This document shows positions 14,297-22,152 of a stretch of 25,990 nucleotides of DNA, in pieces (the stretch's first letter is position 1; each line of letters begins with the position of its first letter). The translations under genes were made by a program, and so were the position numbers. The notes beneath the pieces were generated by a model, which was not told where the DNA came from, did no database searches, and worked only from the letters and a program-made list of their open reading frames with translations. The stretch spans positions 1 through 25,990 of the forward strand of contig JAFAAP010000210.1 in NCBI GenBank assembly GCA_023426505.1. The letters run 5' to 3'. The stretch is from Pseudomonadota bacterium. GTDB taxonomy: Bacteria; Pseudomonadota; Alphaproteobacteria; Rhizobiales; Beijerinckiaceae.

Positions 14297-15691
14297 ATGT
14301 CGGCGAATCTTGCCTCGATCCTCTACCTCGTCTCCGGCGTCCTGTTCATCCTGGCCCTACGCGGCCTCTCGCACCCCACCACCTCGCGGCAGGGCAACCT
14401 GTTCGGCATGGTCGGCATGGGGATCGCAATCCTCACCACCCTCATGGTGCAGCCGCCCGCCGGCTTCGGCGGCTGGCTGCTGGTGATCCTCGGGCTCGCC
14501 ATCGGCGGCGGCATCGGCGCGGTGGTGGCCAAGCGCGTGCCGATGACGGCGATGCCCCAGCTCGTGGCGGCGTTCCACTCGCTCGTCGGCCTCGCTGCGG
14601 TTCTGGTGGCTGCGGGCGCGCTCTATGCCCCGCAGGCCTTCGGCATCGGCACGGTGGGCACCATCCATGGCGGCTCGCTGTTCGAGATGTCGCTCGGCGC
14701 CGCCATCGGGGCCATCACCTTCACGGGCTCGGTGATCGCGTTCCTGAAGCTCGACGGCCGCATGTCCGGCAAGCCGATCCTGCTGCCGCAGCGCCATCTC
14801 CTGAACATCGGTCTCGGCCTGCTGCTCCTGGTGCTGGTCATCGCGTTCATCCGAACCGAGAGCCATGCCGTGTTCTGGCTCATCGTGATCACGTCCTTCG
14901 TGCTCGGCGTCACGCTCATCATCCCGATCGGCGGCGCCGACATGCCGGTGGTCGTGTCGATGCTCAACTCCTATTCGGGCTGGGCGGCGGCCGGCATCGG
15001 CTTCACGCTCGGCAACCTGGCGCTGATCATCACCGGCGCGCTGGTCGGCTCCTCGGGCGCGATCCTGTCCTACATCATGTGCAAGGGCATGAACCGGTCC
15101 TTCATCTCGGTCATCCTCGGCGGCTTCGGCGGCGAGACGGCGGCCGCCGCCGGCGCGGTGGAGACCCGGCCGGTGAAGCAGGGCTCGGCGGACGATGCGG
15201 CCTTCATCATGAAGAACGCCGCCAAGGTCATCATCGTGCCGGGCTACGGCATGGCGGTCGCCCAGGCGCAGCATGCGCTGCGCGAGATGGCGGACGAGCT
15301 GAAGGCCGAGGGCGTCGAGGTGAAGTACGCCATCCACCCGGTGGCGGGCCGTATGCCCGGCCACATGAACGTGCTGCTGGCCGAGGCGAACGTGCCCTAC
15401 GACGAGGTGTTCGAGCTCGAGGACATCAACGGAGAGTTCGCCCAGGCGGACGTGGCCTTCGTGATCGGCGCCAACGACGTCACGAACCCGGCGGCCAAGA
15501 CCGATCCGAGCTCGCCGATCTTCGGCATGCCGATCCTCGACGTGGAGCGGGCCAAGACCGTGCTGTTCATCAAGCGCGGCATGGGCTCCGGCTACGCGGG
15601 CGTCGAGAACGAGCTGTTCTTCCGCGACAACACCATGATGCTCTTCGGCGACGCCAAGAAGGTGGTGGACGAAATCTTGAAGAGCATCTGA
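14297..15691 (+). CDS. pntB: NAD(P) transhydrogenase subunit beta
   Basis: This 464-residue subunit has an N-terminal half with eight to nine membrane helices (domain II) and a C-terminal NADP(H)-binding domain III. Key blocks are the membrane loop MPQLVAAFHSLVGLAAVLVA, MPVVVSMLNSYSGWAAAGIG and the domain III motifs IIVPGYGMAVAQAQHALREM, HPVAGRMPGHMNVLLAEA, ANDVTNPAA and IKRGMGSGYAGVENELFF. It catalyses NADP+ reduction by NADH driven by the proton-motive force. The start lies four bases after the pntAB stop, so the genes are coupled. The PHA synthase follows after 95 bases. Confidence 0.97.
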   Translation: MSANLASILYLVSGVLFILALRGLSHPTTSRQGNLFGMVGMGIAILTTLMVQPPAGFGGWLLVILGLAIGGGIGAVVAKRVPMTAMPQLVAAFHSLVGLAAVLVAAGALYAPQAFGIGTVGTIHGGSLFEMSLGAAIGAITFTGSVIAFLKLDGRMSGKPILLPQRHLLNIGLGLLLLVLVIAFIRTESHAVFWLIVITSFVLGVTLIIPIGGADMPVVVSMLNSYSGWAAAGIGFTLGNLALIITGALVGSSGAILSYIMCKGMNRSFISVILGGFGGETAAAAGAVETRPVKQGSADDAAFIMKNAAKVIIVPGYGMAVAQAQHALREMADELKAEGVEVKYAIHPVAGRMPGHMNVLLAEANVPYDEVFELEDINGEFAQADVAFVIGANDVTNPAAKTDPSSPIFGMPILDVERAKTVLFIKRGMGSGYAGVENELFFRDNTMMLFGDAKKVVDEILKSI

Positions 15692-15786
15692 GGTCCTGCG
15701 ATCTCACCCGTTTCATGTGGACACGCCCGAAGGAACCGAGACTAGTATCCAACAGTCAATGCACTTGATACCTTAGGAGGAAGCCT

Positions 15787-17730
15787 ATGGCAGGCGAAGT
15801 TGAGGATCGAGCCCAAGCAACGACAGGCTCGGATGTGCCCGGGCCCGATGTGATGCTGGGCATATGGGCCTCCTGGATGGACCAACTGTCCGCCTCGACG
15901 CGTGTCTTGTCGAATCCCTCTAGGTCGTGGTGGGAGATTGCAGCCGATAATCCTGCTTCCAGCATGCTGACCGGAGGCATCGGCCGGTTTCACGAGAGTC
16001 TCGCAAAGGATCCGACACTCCGCTCCATCGACCAGATGTGGAATGCCAATCCCTTGCGCGAGGTCGTGCCGGTCGACTGGGCCGAGATCGCGCGTGCGTT
16101 ACGGATTGTCTGGATGCGGTCGCTTAACAAGCCGACAACAGCCCTCGCATTAGCAGACCTCAATCAGGATCTGTGGCGCTCCGCTCTTGATGCCTGGCAA
16201 GAGGCAGGGCAGCACTGGCTCGCCCTCGCTGGCCTATCGTCGACGGACGGGGCCGCTCCCGCTACCAAAGACAAGCGGTTTGCTGCCCCCGAGTGGCATA
16301 CCAACCCAGCCTATCGCACCCTTCAGCAGATCTACCTGCTGGCATCCGACTGGCTCCTGCAGCAGGGCGATGTGGAGGGCATGGACGAGGCCGAGCAGCA
16401 GCGCATCAACTTCCATCTGCGGCAGTTTGTGGACGCGATGAGCCCCGCTCTGATCCTGCTGTCGAACCCTGTCGCTCTTCGCAAAGCCATCGTGACCGGG
16501 GGAACCAGTATTGCGGCTGGCGCCGCTAACCTAATTGCAGACCTCCAGGCCGGGCGCCTGAGCATGGTCGACACCGAGGCCTTCGCTCCGGGACGGAACC
16601 TTGCCCTCACGCCGGGAAAGGTCGTCCACCGCAATCGCCTGATGGAGCTGATCCAGTATGCGCCCACAACCAATAAGGTTCACAAGACGCCGCTGCTGAT
16701 CCTGCCTCCCTGGATCAACAAGTACTACATCCTCGACATGCAGCCGAAGAACAGCCTGGTGCGCTACCTGGTTGAGCAGGGCTTCACCGTCTTCCTGATC
16801 TCCTGGAAGAACCCGGATGCGTCCATGGATGAGATCGGCATCGAGGACTACATGGATCTCGGGCCGCTGGAGGCTAGCGATGTGGTGCGCGAGATTACCG
16901 GCAGCCCGACGGTCAACGCCATGGGCTACTGCATCGGTGGCACGCTGCTGACAATGACCTTGGCGGTCCTCGCGGCCAAGGGTGACACGCGGTTCAACGC
17001 GGCCAGCTTCATGGTCTCCCTGCAGGACTTCTCGCGGGTGGGCGACACGGCCGTGTTCATGGACGAGCCAGGGGTGGATCTGATCGAGCAGCAGATGATG
17101 GAGCGCGGCTATCTCGACAGCCGCGAGATGGCCAACATGTTCAACCTGCTGCGCTCAAACGACCTGATCTGGGCCAATGTGGTCAACAACTACCTGATGG
17201 GCAGCAAGCCGCCTGCTTTTGATCTGCTATACTGGAACAGCGACGGCACCCGGATGGCGCGTGCCGCCCACAGCTGGTACCTGCGCAACACCTATGTTGA
17301 GAACAATCTAATCGAGCCGGGCAAGGTCACGCTCAAAGGCCAGGCGATCGATCTTGGCCGCATTCGCCAGGACACCTATGCCGTGGGGGCAGAAAAGGAC
17401 CACATTGTGCCCTGGGACGCAGCTTGGCGGATTACACAGCTGTTCGGCGGGAACGTGCGCTTTGTCCGCGCCTCAAGCGGCCACATTGCCGGGATCATCA
17501 ATCCACCGGGTGGCAAAGGCACCTATTGGACGTTGGAGACAAGCAATGCCTCCGCGGGTAGCCCCGCGGAGTGGCTGCAGCACGCCACGCGGCACGAGGG
17601 GAGCTGGTGGCCTGATTGGGCCGCCTGGCTGTCAGCCCGTTCGGGGCGCAAAGGGCCACAGCCCCGGATCGGCAGCGCGAAATATCCGCCTGTGCAGAAT
17701 GCCCCAGGCACTTATGTACTTGAGCAATAA
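15787..17730 (+). CDS. phaC: Class I poly(3-hydroxyalkanoate) synthase
   Basis: This 647-residue polymerase joins (R)-3-hydroxyacyl-CoA units into polyester on granule surfaces. The lipase-like box is GYCIGG with nucleophile Cys382. The other members of the triad are Asp538 (EKDHIVPW) and His566 (SGHIAGI). The N-terminal PhaC domain (about residues 110-280) and alpha/beta-hydrolase core are intact: TPLLILPPWINKYYILDMQP, FTVFLISWKNPD and DLLYWNSDGTR. Length fits class I, at the long end. The ATG has a strong AGGAGG site. No phaA, phaB or phasin gene is adjacent. The preceding pnt operon could raise NADPH for acetoacetyl-CoA reduction; this link is inferred from position. Confidence 0.95.
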   Translation: MAGEVEDRAQATTGSDVPGPDVMLGIWASWMDQLSASTRVLSNPSRSWWEIAADNPASSMLTGGIGRFHESLAKDPTLRSIDQMWNANPLREVVPVDWAEIARALRIVWMRSLNKPTTALALADLNQDLWRSALDAWQEAGQHWLALAGLSSTDGAAPATKDKRFAAPEWHTNPAYRTLQQIYLLASDWLLQQGDVEGMDEAEQQRINFHLRQFVDAMSPALILLSNPVALRKAIVTGGTSIAAGAANLIADLQAGRLSMVDTEAFAPGRNLALTPGKVVHRNRLMELIQYAPTTNKVHKTPLLILPPWINKYYILDMQPKNSLVRYLVEQGFTVFLISWKNPDASMDEIGIEDYMDLGPLEASDVVREITGSPTVNAMGYCIGGTLLTMTLAVLAAKGDTRFNAASFMVSLQDFSRVGDTAVFMDEPGVDLIEQQMMERGYLDSREMANMFNLLRSNDLIWANVVNNYLMGSKPPAFDLLYWNSDGTRMARAAHSWYLRNTYVENNLIEPGKVTLKGQAIDLGRIRQDTYAVGAEKDHIVPWDAAWRITQLFGGNVRFVRASSGHIAGIINPPGGKGTYWTLETSNASAGSPAEWLQHATRHEGSWWPDWAAWLSARSGRKGPQPRIGSAKYPPVQNAPGTYVLEQ

Positions 17731-18106
17731 GTAACAGTGTCTGTGTGAGAGCCGGACTCCGACATTGTCATCACGCATCTACGTAGAACCGATGCGATCA
17801 AGCATGCTTAATCCTGAGCGCGAGCGTTGAACTGACCGGCTCAACGCCTGGAGCAATCCAATTGCGGGCGGCGCTTCCCTCACCGATCGAAATATGACGA
17901 ATGGCCGCTTTTGGCACAGGGCTGAGCTTAACCGCATTTCCGCACTCGCGGGGCAAGCTGACCTTCAGACGGCCAAGCCTAACGGCTCAGATTGACCCAA
18001 AGCCGACAGAAGGGCCGCGACTATCCAACTGCGTACATTGACGTTTAGGGTAGCCGCTAAGTTGCAGACTACAGGATGACTTGCTCTTGGAAGGAGTAAC
18101 AGCCGT
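17731..18106. other. Intergenic region between phaC and the gntR-type gene; hairpins, no gene
   Basis: I see no supported gene here. GCGTTGA (17824-17830) and TCAACGC (17841-17847) form a seven-bp stem with a ten-base loop, and CGCATC (17774-17779) pairs with GATGCG (17791-17796). Neither has a T-tract, so they are at best weak terminators for the two convergent genes. The segment 17898-17982 resembles 3163-3235 and may be a diverged dispersed repeat. Confidence 0.4.
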
Positions 18107-18805
18107 CTAGGATCGAATGTATCCTGGGTACTTTGCCTTGATTTCATCCACATGAGCCAATGTGCCAGAGAGGTGATCCCGCAGATGCTGCTGCGCCTCG
18201 GTGGATCTACCCTCTGCGATGGCCTGCACGATCAGTCTGTGATGATGAACGATGTTTTGAGCCTTGCCCGGAGTGGGAAGGTGCAATCGGCGCAGGCGAT
18301 CGATATGTCCGCTGCGGCTGCGCACGAGAACCCAGAGTTCCTGCATCTGCGCCGCCTCGTAGAGATGCTGGTGGAAGTCTTGGTCGGCTGCCGCAAAGGC
18401 TTCGAAATCCTCGGCTTCCATCAGCGCCTGCTGCTGGGCCAGGAAGCCGTGCAGTCTTGCGATCAGCCTCTGATCGGGCGCAAGCGCCAAGCTCCTGACG
18501 ATTTCGAGTTCCAGCGAACGGCGCAGGAAGTGCGCCTGATGGGCAAGCGTCAGGTCGATCGGACTGACCACGGTCGCATGCTGCGGGAAAATCTCCACTA
18601 GGCTTTCCTCCTGGAGCTTCAGGAGAGCATCCCGGATCGGCGTCGAGCTCAGGCCGAATTCCTTCTGGAGGGTAAGACGGTTCAGCACCGTTCCCGGAGC
18701 GAGGGTGAGGGCGAGGATGGCCTCTCGCAAATGCTCGAAGACCTGAGGCGCCGCATGGCGCGACCTGTCTCGCGGCCGCAACGAGCTTACCGTCAAGGTA
18801 TCCAT
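18107..18805 (-). CDS. GntR-family regulator, FCD (FadR-like) subfamily
   Basis: This 232-residue protein has an N-terminal winged HTH (about 20-85: QVFEHLREAILALTLAPGTV, LQKEFGLSSTPIRDALLKLQ) and an all-helical FCD effector domain (about 95-225). The FCD domain has the acidic and His positions used for metal and ligand binding: DQDFHQHLYEA and the His near the C-terminus in LRDHLSGTLAHVDEI. GGAGAG precedes the start on the minus strand. It is divergent from tctC with 186 bases between. FCD regulators typically repress sugar-acid or organic-acid operons and are released by a pathway acid, so this one most likely controls the tct-ilvD-rraA-hpcH operon. Confidence 0.93.
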   Translation of the reverse strand: MDTLTVSSLRPRDRSRHAAPQVFEHLREAILALTLAPGTVLNRLTLQKEFGLSSTPIRDALLKLQEESLVEIFPQHATVVSPIDLTLAHQAHFLRRSLELEIVRSLALAPDQRLIARLHGFLAQQQALMEAEDFEAFAAADQDFHQHLYEAAQMQELWVLVRSRSGHIDRLRRLHLPTPGKAQNIVHHHRLIVQAIAEGRSTEAQQHLRDHLSGTLAHVDEIKAKYPGYIRS

Positions 18806-18879
18806 CTCTCCGTCCTTTCGTGGGCGTCATCCCACATGCCGAAGCACCATTACATCAGAAAGTTGCATCAGAATACAAG

Positions 18880-18910
18880 TTGACAGACTAATGCATTAGC
18901 GTTTTAGCTA
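18880..18910 (+). promoter_or_regulatory. Promoter with embedded palindromic operator upstream of tctC
   Basis: A consensus -35 box TTGACA (18880-18885) is followed by a perfect 12-bp palindrome CTAATGCATTAG (18888-18899). AT-rich -10-like bases lie at 18903-18910; the -10 is not clear-cut. A repressor bound at the palindrome would block RNA polymerase. It lies between the divergent gntR-type gene and tctC, so the FCD regulator is the natural candidate. A CATCAGAA direct repeat (18853-18860, 18866-18873) lies just upstream. Confidence 0.6.
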
Positions 18911-18991
18911 CCAGCGTTCCCGCTGGGACATCCAGCCCCAAGCCCGCAGAGACGGGTGGCCACAACCCATACACATCATAGGAGGAAGCGC

Positions 18992-19963
18992 ATGAAGGCG
19001 CTGAAACTGTTGTCCGCCGCAGCCCTCGGCATCGTGATCTCTGCACCCGCGTTCGCCGCCGGATATCCGGAAAAGCCCGTGACGGTGGTTGTGCCTTTCC
19101 CGGCGGGCGGTGCATCCGACACGACGGCCCGTGTGACCACCCAGAAGATGCAGGAAAGCCTTGGGCAGCCCATCGTGGTGGAGAACAAACCTGGCGCGAA
19201 TGGCTCCCTTGGGGCCGGACAGGTCGCGAAGGCGAAGGCCGACGGCTACACGCTGATTGTCGGCTCGATCGGCGTCTATGCCATCAACCCGGTTCTCTAC
19301 AAGAGCCTGCCTTATGACCCGACCAAGGATTTCGACCTGCTCACGGTCGCCGTGCGCACGCCGAACGTGCTCGTGGCCAACCCAAATTTCCCGGTCAACA
19401 ACGTCAAGGAGCTCGTCGAGCATCTCAAGAAGAACCCTGAGAAGGTGACGTTCGCCTCGTCGGGCGCGGGCTCCTCCGACCATCTCACGGCAGCCTTGTT
19501 CTGGCAGAAGACTGGCACCACCGGCGTCCATGTGCCCTACAAGGGCGGCGCTCCCGCTATCACGGACCTGATCGGCGGCCACGCTGACGTGTCGTTCCAG
19601 AACCTCGGCGCCGTGTCGAATCACATCAAGGCCGGCAAGTTGAAGCTTCTCGCCGTCACAGCAGACAAGCGGAATCCCGCTTTCCCGGATGCGCCGACCA
19701 TGAAGGAAGCGGGCGTCGAGGGTGTCGAGGTCTATTCCTGGCAGGGTGTTGCAGCCCCGAAAGGACTTCCGGCCGATGTGAAGGGGAAGCTCGAGCAGTC
19801 GCTGACCTCCGCATTGAACTCCCCTGATGTGAAGGGCAAGTTCAATGATATCGGCTTCGAGGTCGTCGCCAATACGAGCGGCCAGTTCTCCGAATTCCTG
19901 AACCAGGAAATCACCCGTTGGAAGACGGTCGTCGAGACCGGCAAGATCACGGCTGACCAATAA
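18992..19963 (+). CDS. tctC: Tripartite tricarboxylate transporter receptor (TctC/BUG family)
   Basis: This 323-residue periplasmic receptor has a Sec signal peptide (MKALKLLSAAALGIVISAPA, cleavage near AFA-AGYPEKP). Family blocks are YPEKPVTVVVPFPAGGASDT, VENKPGANGSLGAGQVAKAK, DGYTLIVGS, PYKGGAPAITDLIGGHADVS and FPDAPTMKEAGVEGVEVYSW. The start at 18992 follows GGAGGAAGC; the frame opens at 18956, but those residues are not signal-like. It delivers a carboxylate, here probably a sugar acid given the downstream enzymes, to TctAB. A hairpin separates it from tctB, which fits higher receptor expression. Confidence 0.95.
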   Translation: MKALKLLSAAALGIVISAPAFAAGYPEKPVTVVVPFPAGGASDTTARVTTQKMQESLGQPIVVENKPGANGSLGAGQVAKAKADGYTLIVGSIGVYAINPVLYKSLPYDPTKDFDLLTVAVRTPNVLVANPNFPVNNVKELVEHLKKNPEKVTFASSGAGSSDHLTAALFWQKTGTTGVHVPYKGGAPAITDLIGGHADVSFQNLGAVSNHIKAGKLKLLAVTADKRNPAFPDAPTMKEAGVEGVEVYSWQGVAAPKGLPADVKGKLEQSLTSALNSPDVKGKFNDIGFEVVANTSGQFSEFLNQEITRWKTVVETGKITADQ

Positions 19964-19974
19964 GCTGACCTGTT

Positions 19975-19997
19975 GGGGCAGCCGTGTGGGCTGCCCC
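19975..19997 (+). terminator. Strong hairpin after tctC (attenuator or mRNA-stabilising stem)
   Basis: GGGGCAGCC (19975-19983) and GGCTGCCCC (19989-19997) form a perfect nine-bp GC-rich stem with a five-base GTGTG loop. It starts 12 bases after the tctC stop. The following bases are not a U-run, so full termination is doubtful. Partial termination, or protection of the tctC message from 3' decay ahead of tctB, is more likely. Confidence 0.55.
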
Positions 19998-20117
19998 TCA
20001 TCCTGAACTTTCAAAATTGCTGAGGGCGGCGCCATTCGTCTGGCACTTGTGCGGTCATTGTACCCGCAGAGATGATGGCAACCGGCTCATCTTCATTGCA
20101 CCAGGAGGACGCTCGTG

Positions 20118-20579
20118 ATGTCACACGTGCTCCAGAAGAAAGATTTTTGGGCTGGCATGCTCTACATCGCCTTCGGCGCGGCCGCCTTCTGGATCGGCCG
20201 CGATTATCCGATGGGCACGGCAGGGCGCATGGGGGCGGGCTATTTCCCAACCATCCTGAGCGTCATCCTCATGCTGATCGGCCTGCTCTCGACAGCGCGC
20301 GCTTTTGCTCAAGAGGGGGAGGCCGTTGGCGCCATTGCCTGGAAGCCCTTGGCACTCGTGGTCGGCTCGACGGCTCTCTTCGGATTGCTGCTCCCCAGCG
20401 CGGGACTTGTTGTCGCTCTGATTGTGCTCATCCTGGTCAGCGCCGCTGCGAGCCAGCACTTTCGCTTCGAACCGAAGGCCGCCGCCGGGCTGATCCTTCT
20501 GGTCGTGTTCTGCACGCTTGTTTTCGTCAAGGCTCTTGGCGTTCCGATGCCGCTCGTCGGCTCGTGGTTTGGCGAGTAG
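20118..20579 (+). CDS. tctB: Tripartite tricarboxylate transporter small membrane subunit (TctB)
   Basis: This small membrane protein of about 153 residues has four predicted helices. Visible are FWAGMLYIAFGAAAFWIG followed by YPMGTAGRMGAGYFPTIL (the TctB signature), ALVVGSTALFGLLLPSAGLV, VALIVLILVSAAAS and AAAGLILLVVFCTLVFVKAL. AGGAGGA precedes the start; GTG at 20115 is an alternative in the same frame. It forms the importer with TctA and TctC. The stop lies 12 bases before tctA. Confidence 0.93.
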   Translation: MSHVLQKKDFWAGMLYIAFGAAAFWIGRDYPMGTAGRMGAGYFPTILSVILMLIGLLSTARAFAQEGEAVGAIAWKPLALVVGSTALFGLLLPSAGLVVALIVLILVSAAASQHFRFEPKAAAGLILLVVFCTLVFVKALGVPMPLVGSWFGE

Positions 20580-20591
20580 GGGGATCAAGCG

Positions 20592-22097
20592 ATGGAAACG
20601 CTCTCGAATCTCTGGCTCGGCCTGAAAACCGCGCTGACCTTCTGGAACTTAGCCTATTGCATGGTTGGCGTGCTCCTCGGCACGGCGATCGGTGTGTTGC
20701 CAGGGCTCGGTCCCACGGCAACGATCGCCATGCTGCTGCCCGTCACCTTCGGTCTGCCGCCGGTCTCGGCGCTGATTATGCTGGCCGGTATCTACTACGG
20801 CGCGCAGTATGGCGGCTCGACCACCGCGATTCTGGTGAACCTGCCGGGTGAGTCCTCGAGCGTCGTGACCGCGCTCGACGGCTATCAGATGGCCCGTCAG
20901 GGCAAGGCGGGGAGGGCGCTGGCGACAGCCGCCATCGGATCCTTCTTCGCCGGCACGGTCGCAACGGTCCTTCTTGCCGTCTTTGCTCCTCCCCTGGCTG
21001 ACCTTGCCTTGCAGTTCGGTCCCGCCGAGTACTTTTCCTTGATGGTGCTTGGTCTCGTTGCCTCGGTCGTGCTGGCACACGGCTCTCTGCTGCATGCGTT
21101 TGGCATGATCATCCTCGGGCTCATCCTGGGGTTGATCGGAACCGACGTGAATTCCGGCACGACCCGTTACACCTTCGGCTTCCCGGAGATTGCAGACGGC
21201 ATCAATTTTGTCGTTGTCGCCATGGGCGTGTTCGGCCTGGGAGAGATCATCGGGAACCTGGCGAATGAGTCGACGCGCACGGTCATGGCGAAGACCGTGA
21301 CGGGTCTCATGCCGACGAAGGATGACCTGAAGCAGATGGCGGCACCGGTCCTGCGTGGAACCATCCTCGGCTCCATGCTCGGCATTCTCCCGGGCGGCGG
21401 AGCCATGCTTGCCTCCTTCGCAGCCTACACGTTGGAGAAGAAAGTCTCCAAACATCCCGAACGGTTCGGCAAGGGAGCCATCGAGGGTGTCGCGGGGCCG
21501 GAATCAGCCAACAATGCCGGCGCGCAGACATCTTTTATTCCCATGTTGACGCTGGGCATTCCGTCCAATCCCGTCATGGCCCTCATGATCGGCGCGATGA
21601 TCATGCAGGGCATCCAGCCTGGGCCTTCGGTGATGACAGAACAGCCGGTGCTGTTCTGGGGCCTCATCGTCTCCATGTGGATCGGCAACCTGTTCCTGCT
21701 CGTCCTCAACCTGCCGCTCATCGGCCTTTGGGTGCGCATGATCTCGGTGCCGTATCACTTCCTGTATCCGGCCATCCTGGTCTTCTGCGCCATCGGCGTC
21801 TTCAGTCTCAACAATGCGACATTCGACGTCTACCTGATGGCGATCTTCGGGTTCCTTGGATACATCTTCCGCAAGCTCGATTGCGAGCCCGCCCCGATGC
21901 TGCTCGGCTTCATTCTCGGCCCCATGATGGAAGAGCATCTGCGCCGCGCCATGCTGATCTCCAAGGGCGACGCCACGGTGTTCCTGATCCGCCCGATCAG
22001 CGCAACGATGCTGGTCCTGGCGCTCATCCTGCTCGCGACGGTCCTTGCTCCGGCTGTTCGCCAGAAACGCGAAGAGGCCTTCCAGGAGGAGGCTTAA
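20592..22097 (+). CDS. tctA: Tripartite tricarboxylate transporter large permease (TctA)
   Basis: This 501-residue permease has about a dozen hydrophobic segments. The TctA signatures are clear: GTAIGVLPGLGPTATIAMLL, ISGxY-like AGIYYGAQYGGSTTAILVNL followed by PGESSSVVTALDGYQMARQG, GTILGSMLGILPGGGAMLAS, GVAGPESANNAGAQTSFIPM and LGIPSNPVMALMIGAM. The start follows TAGGGGG. It is the channel-forming partner of TctB and TctC. Its stop codon lies inside a perfect 22-bp palindrome. Confidence 0.96.
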   Translation: METLSNLWLGLKTALTFWNLAYCMVGVLLGTAIGVLPGLGPTATIAMLLPVTFGLPPVSALIMLAGIYYGAQYGGSTTAILVNLPGESSSVVTALDGYQMARQGKAGRALATAAIGSFFAGTVATVLLAVFAPPLADLALQFGPAEYFSLMVLGLVASVVLAHGSLLHAFGMIILGLILGLIGTDVNSGTTRYTFGFPEIADGINFVVVAMGVFGLGEIIGNLANESTRTVMAKTVTGLMPTKDDLKQMAAPVLRGTILGSMLGILPGGGAMLASFAAYTLEKKVSKHPERFGKGAIEGVAGPESANNAGAQTSFIPMLTLGIPSNPVMALMIGAMIMQGIQPGPSVMTEQPVLFWGLIVSMWIGNLFLLVLNLPLIGLWVRMISVPYHFLYPAILVFCAIGVFSLNNATFDVYLMAIFGFLGYIFRKLDCEPAPMLLGFILGPMMEEHLRRAMLISKGDATVFLIRPISATMLVLALILLATVLAPAVRQKREEAFQEEA

Positions 22098-22106
22098 GCC
22101 TCCTCC
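22085..22106. repeat. Perfect palindrome spanning the tctA stop codon
   Basis: GGAGGAGGCTT (22085-22095) is followed directly by its reverse complement AAGCCTCCTCC (22096-22106), and the TAA stop sits at its centre (22095-22097). In RNA it would fold as a GC-rich stem with a minimal loop at the stop. No U-run follows. It may slow ribosome exit or 3' decay between the transporter and enzyme parts of the operon. Confidence 0.6.
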
Positions 22107-22152
22107 CTCTGGACCTCGAATACATCGACATCACAGGCACGACGTGACTCCC

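Noticed and set aside
14357..15364. Long minus-strand frame opposite pntB (335 codons), and similar long antisense frames opposite dctP, tctC and ilvD.
   Set aside because: Composition is His/Arg/Asp/Gly-rich mirror coding typical of high-GC antisense frames, with no family motif. The plus-strand genes are certain.
20072..20851. 259-codon plus-strand frame overlapping tctB and tctA.
   Set aside because: Alternative frame of two well-supported transporter genes, with no membrane segments and Arg-rich low-information sequence.
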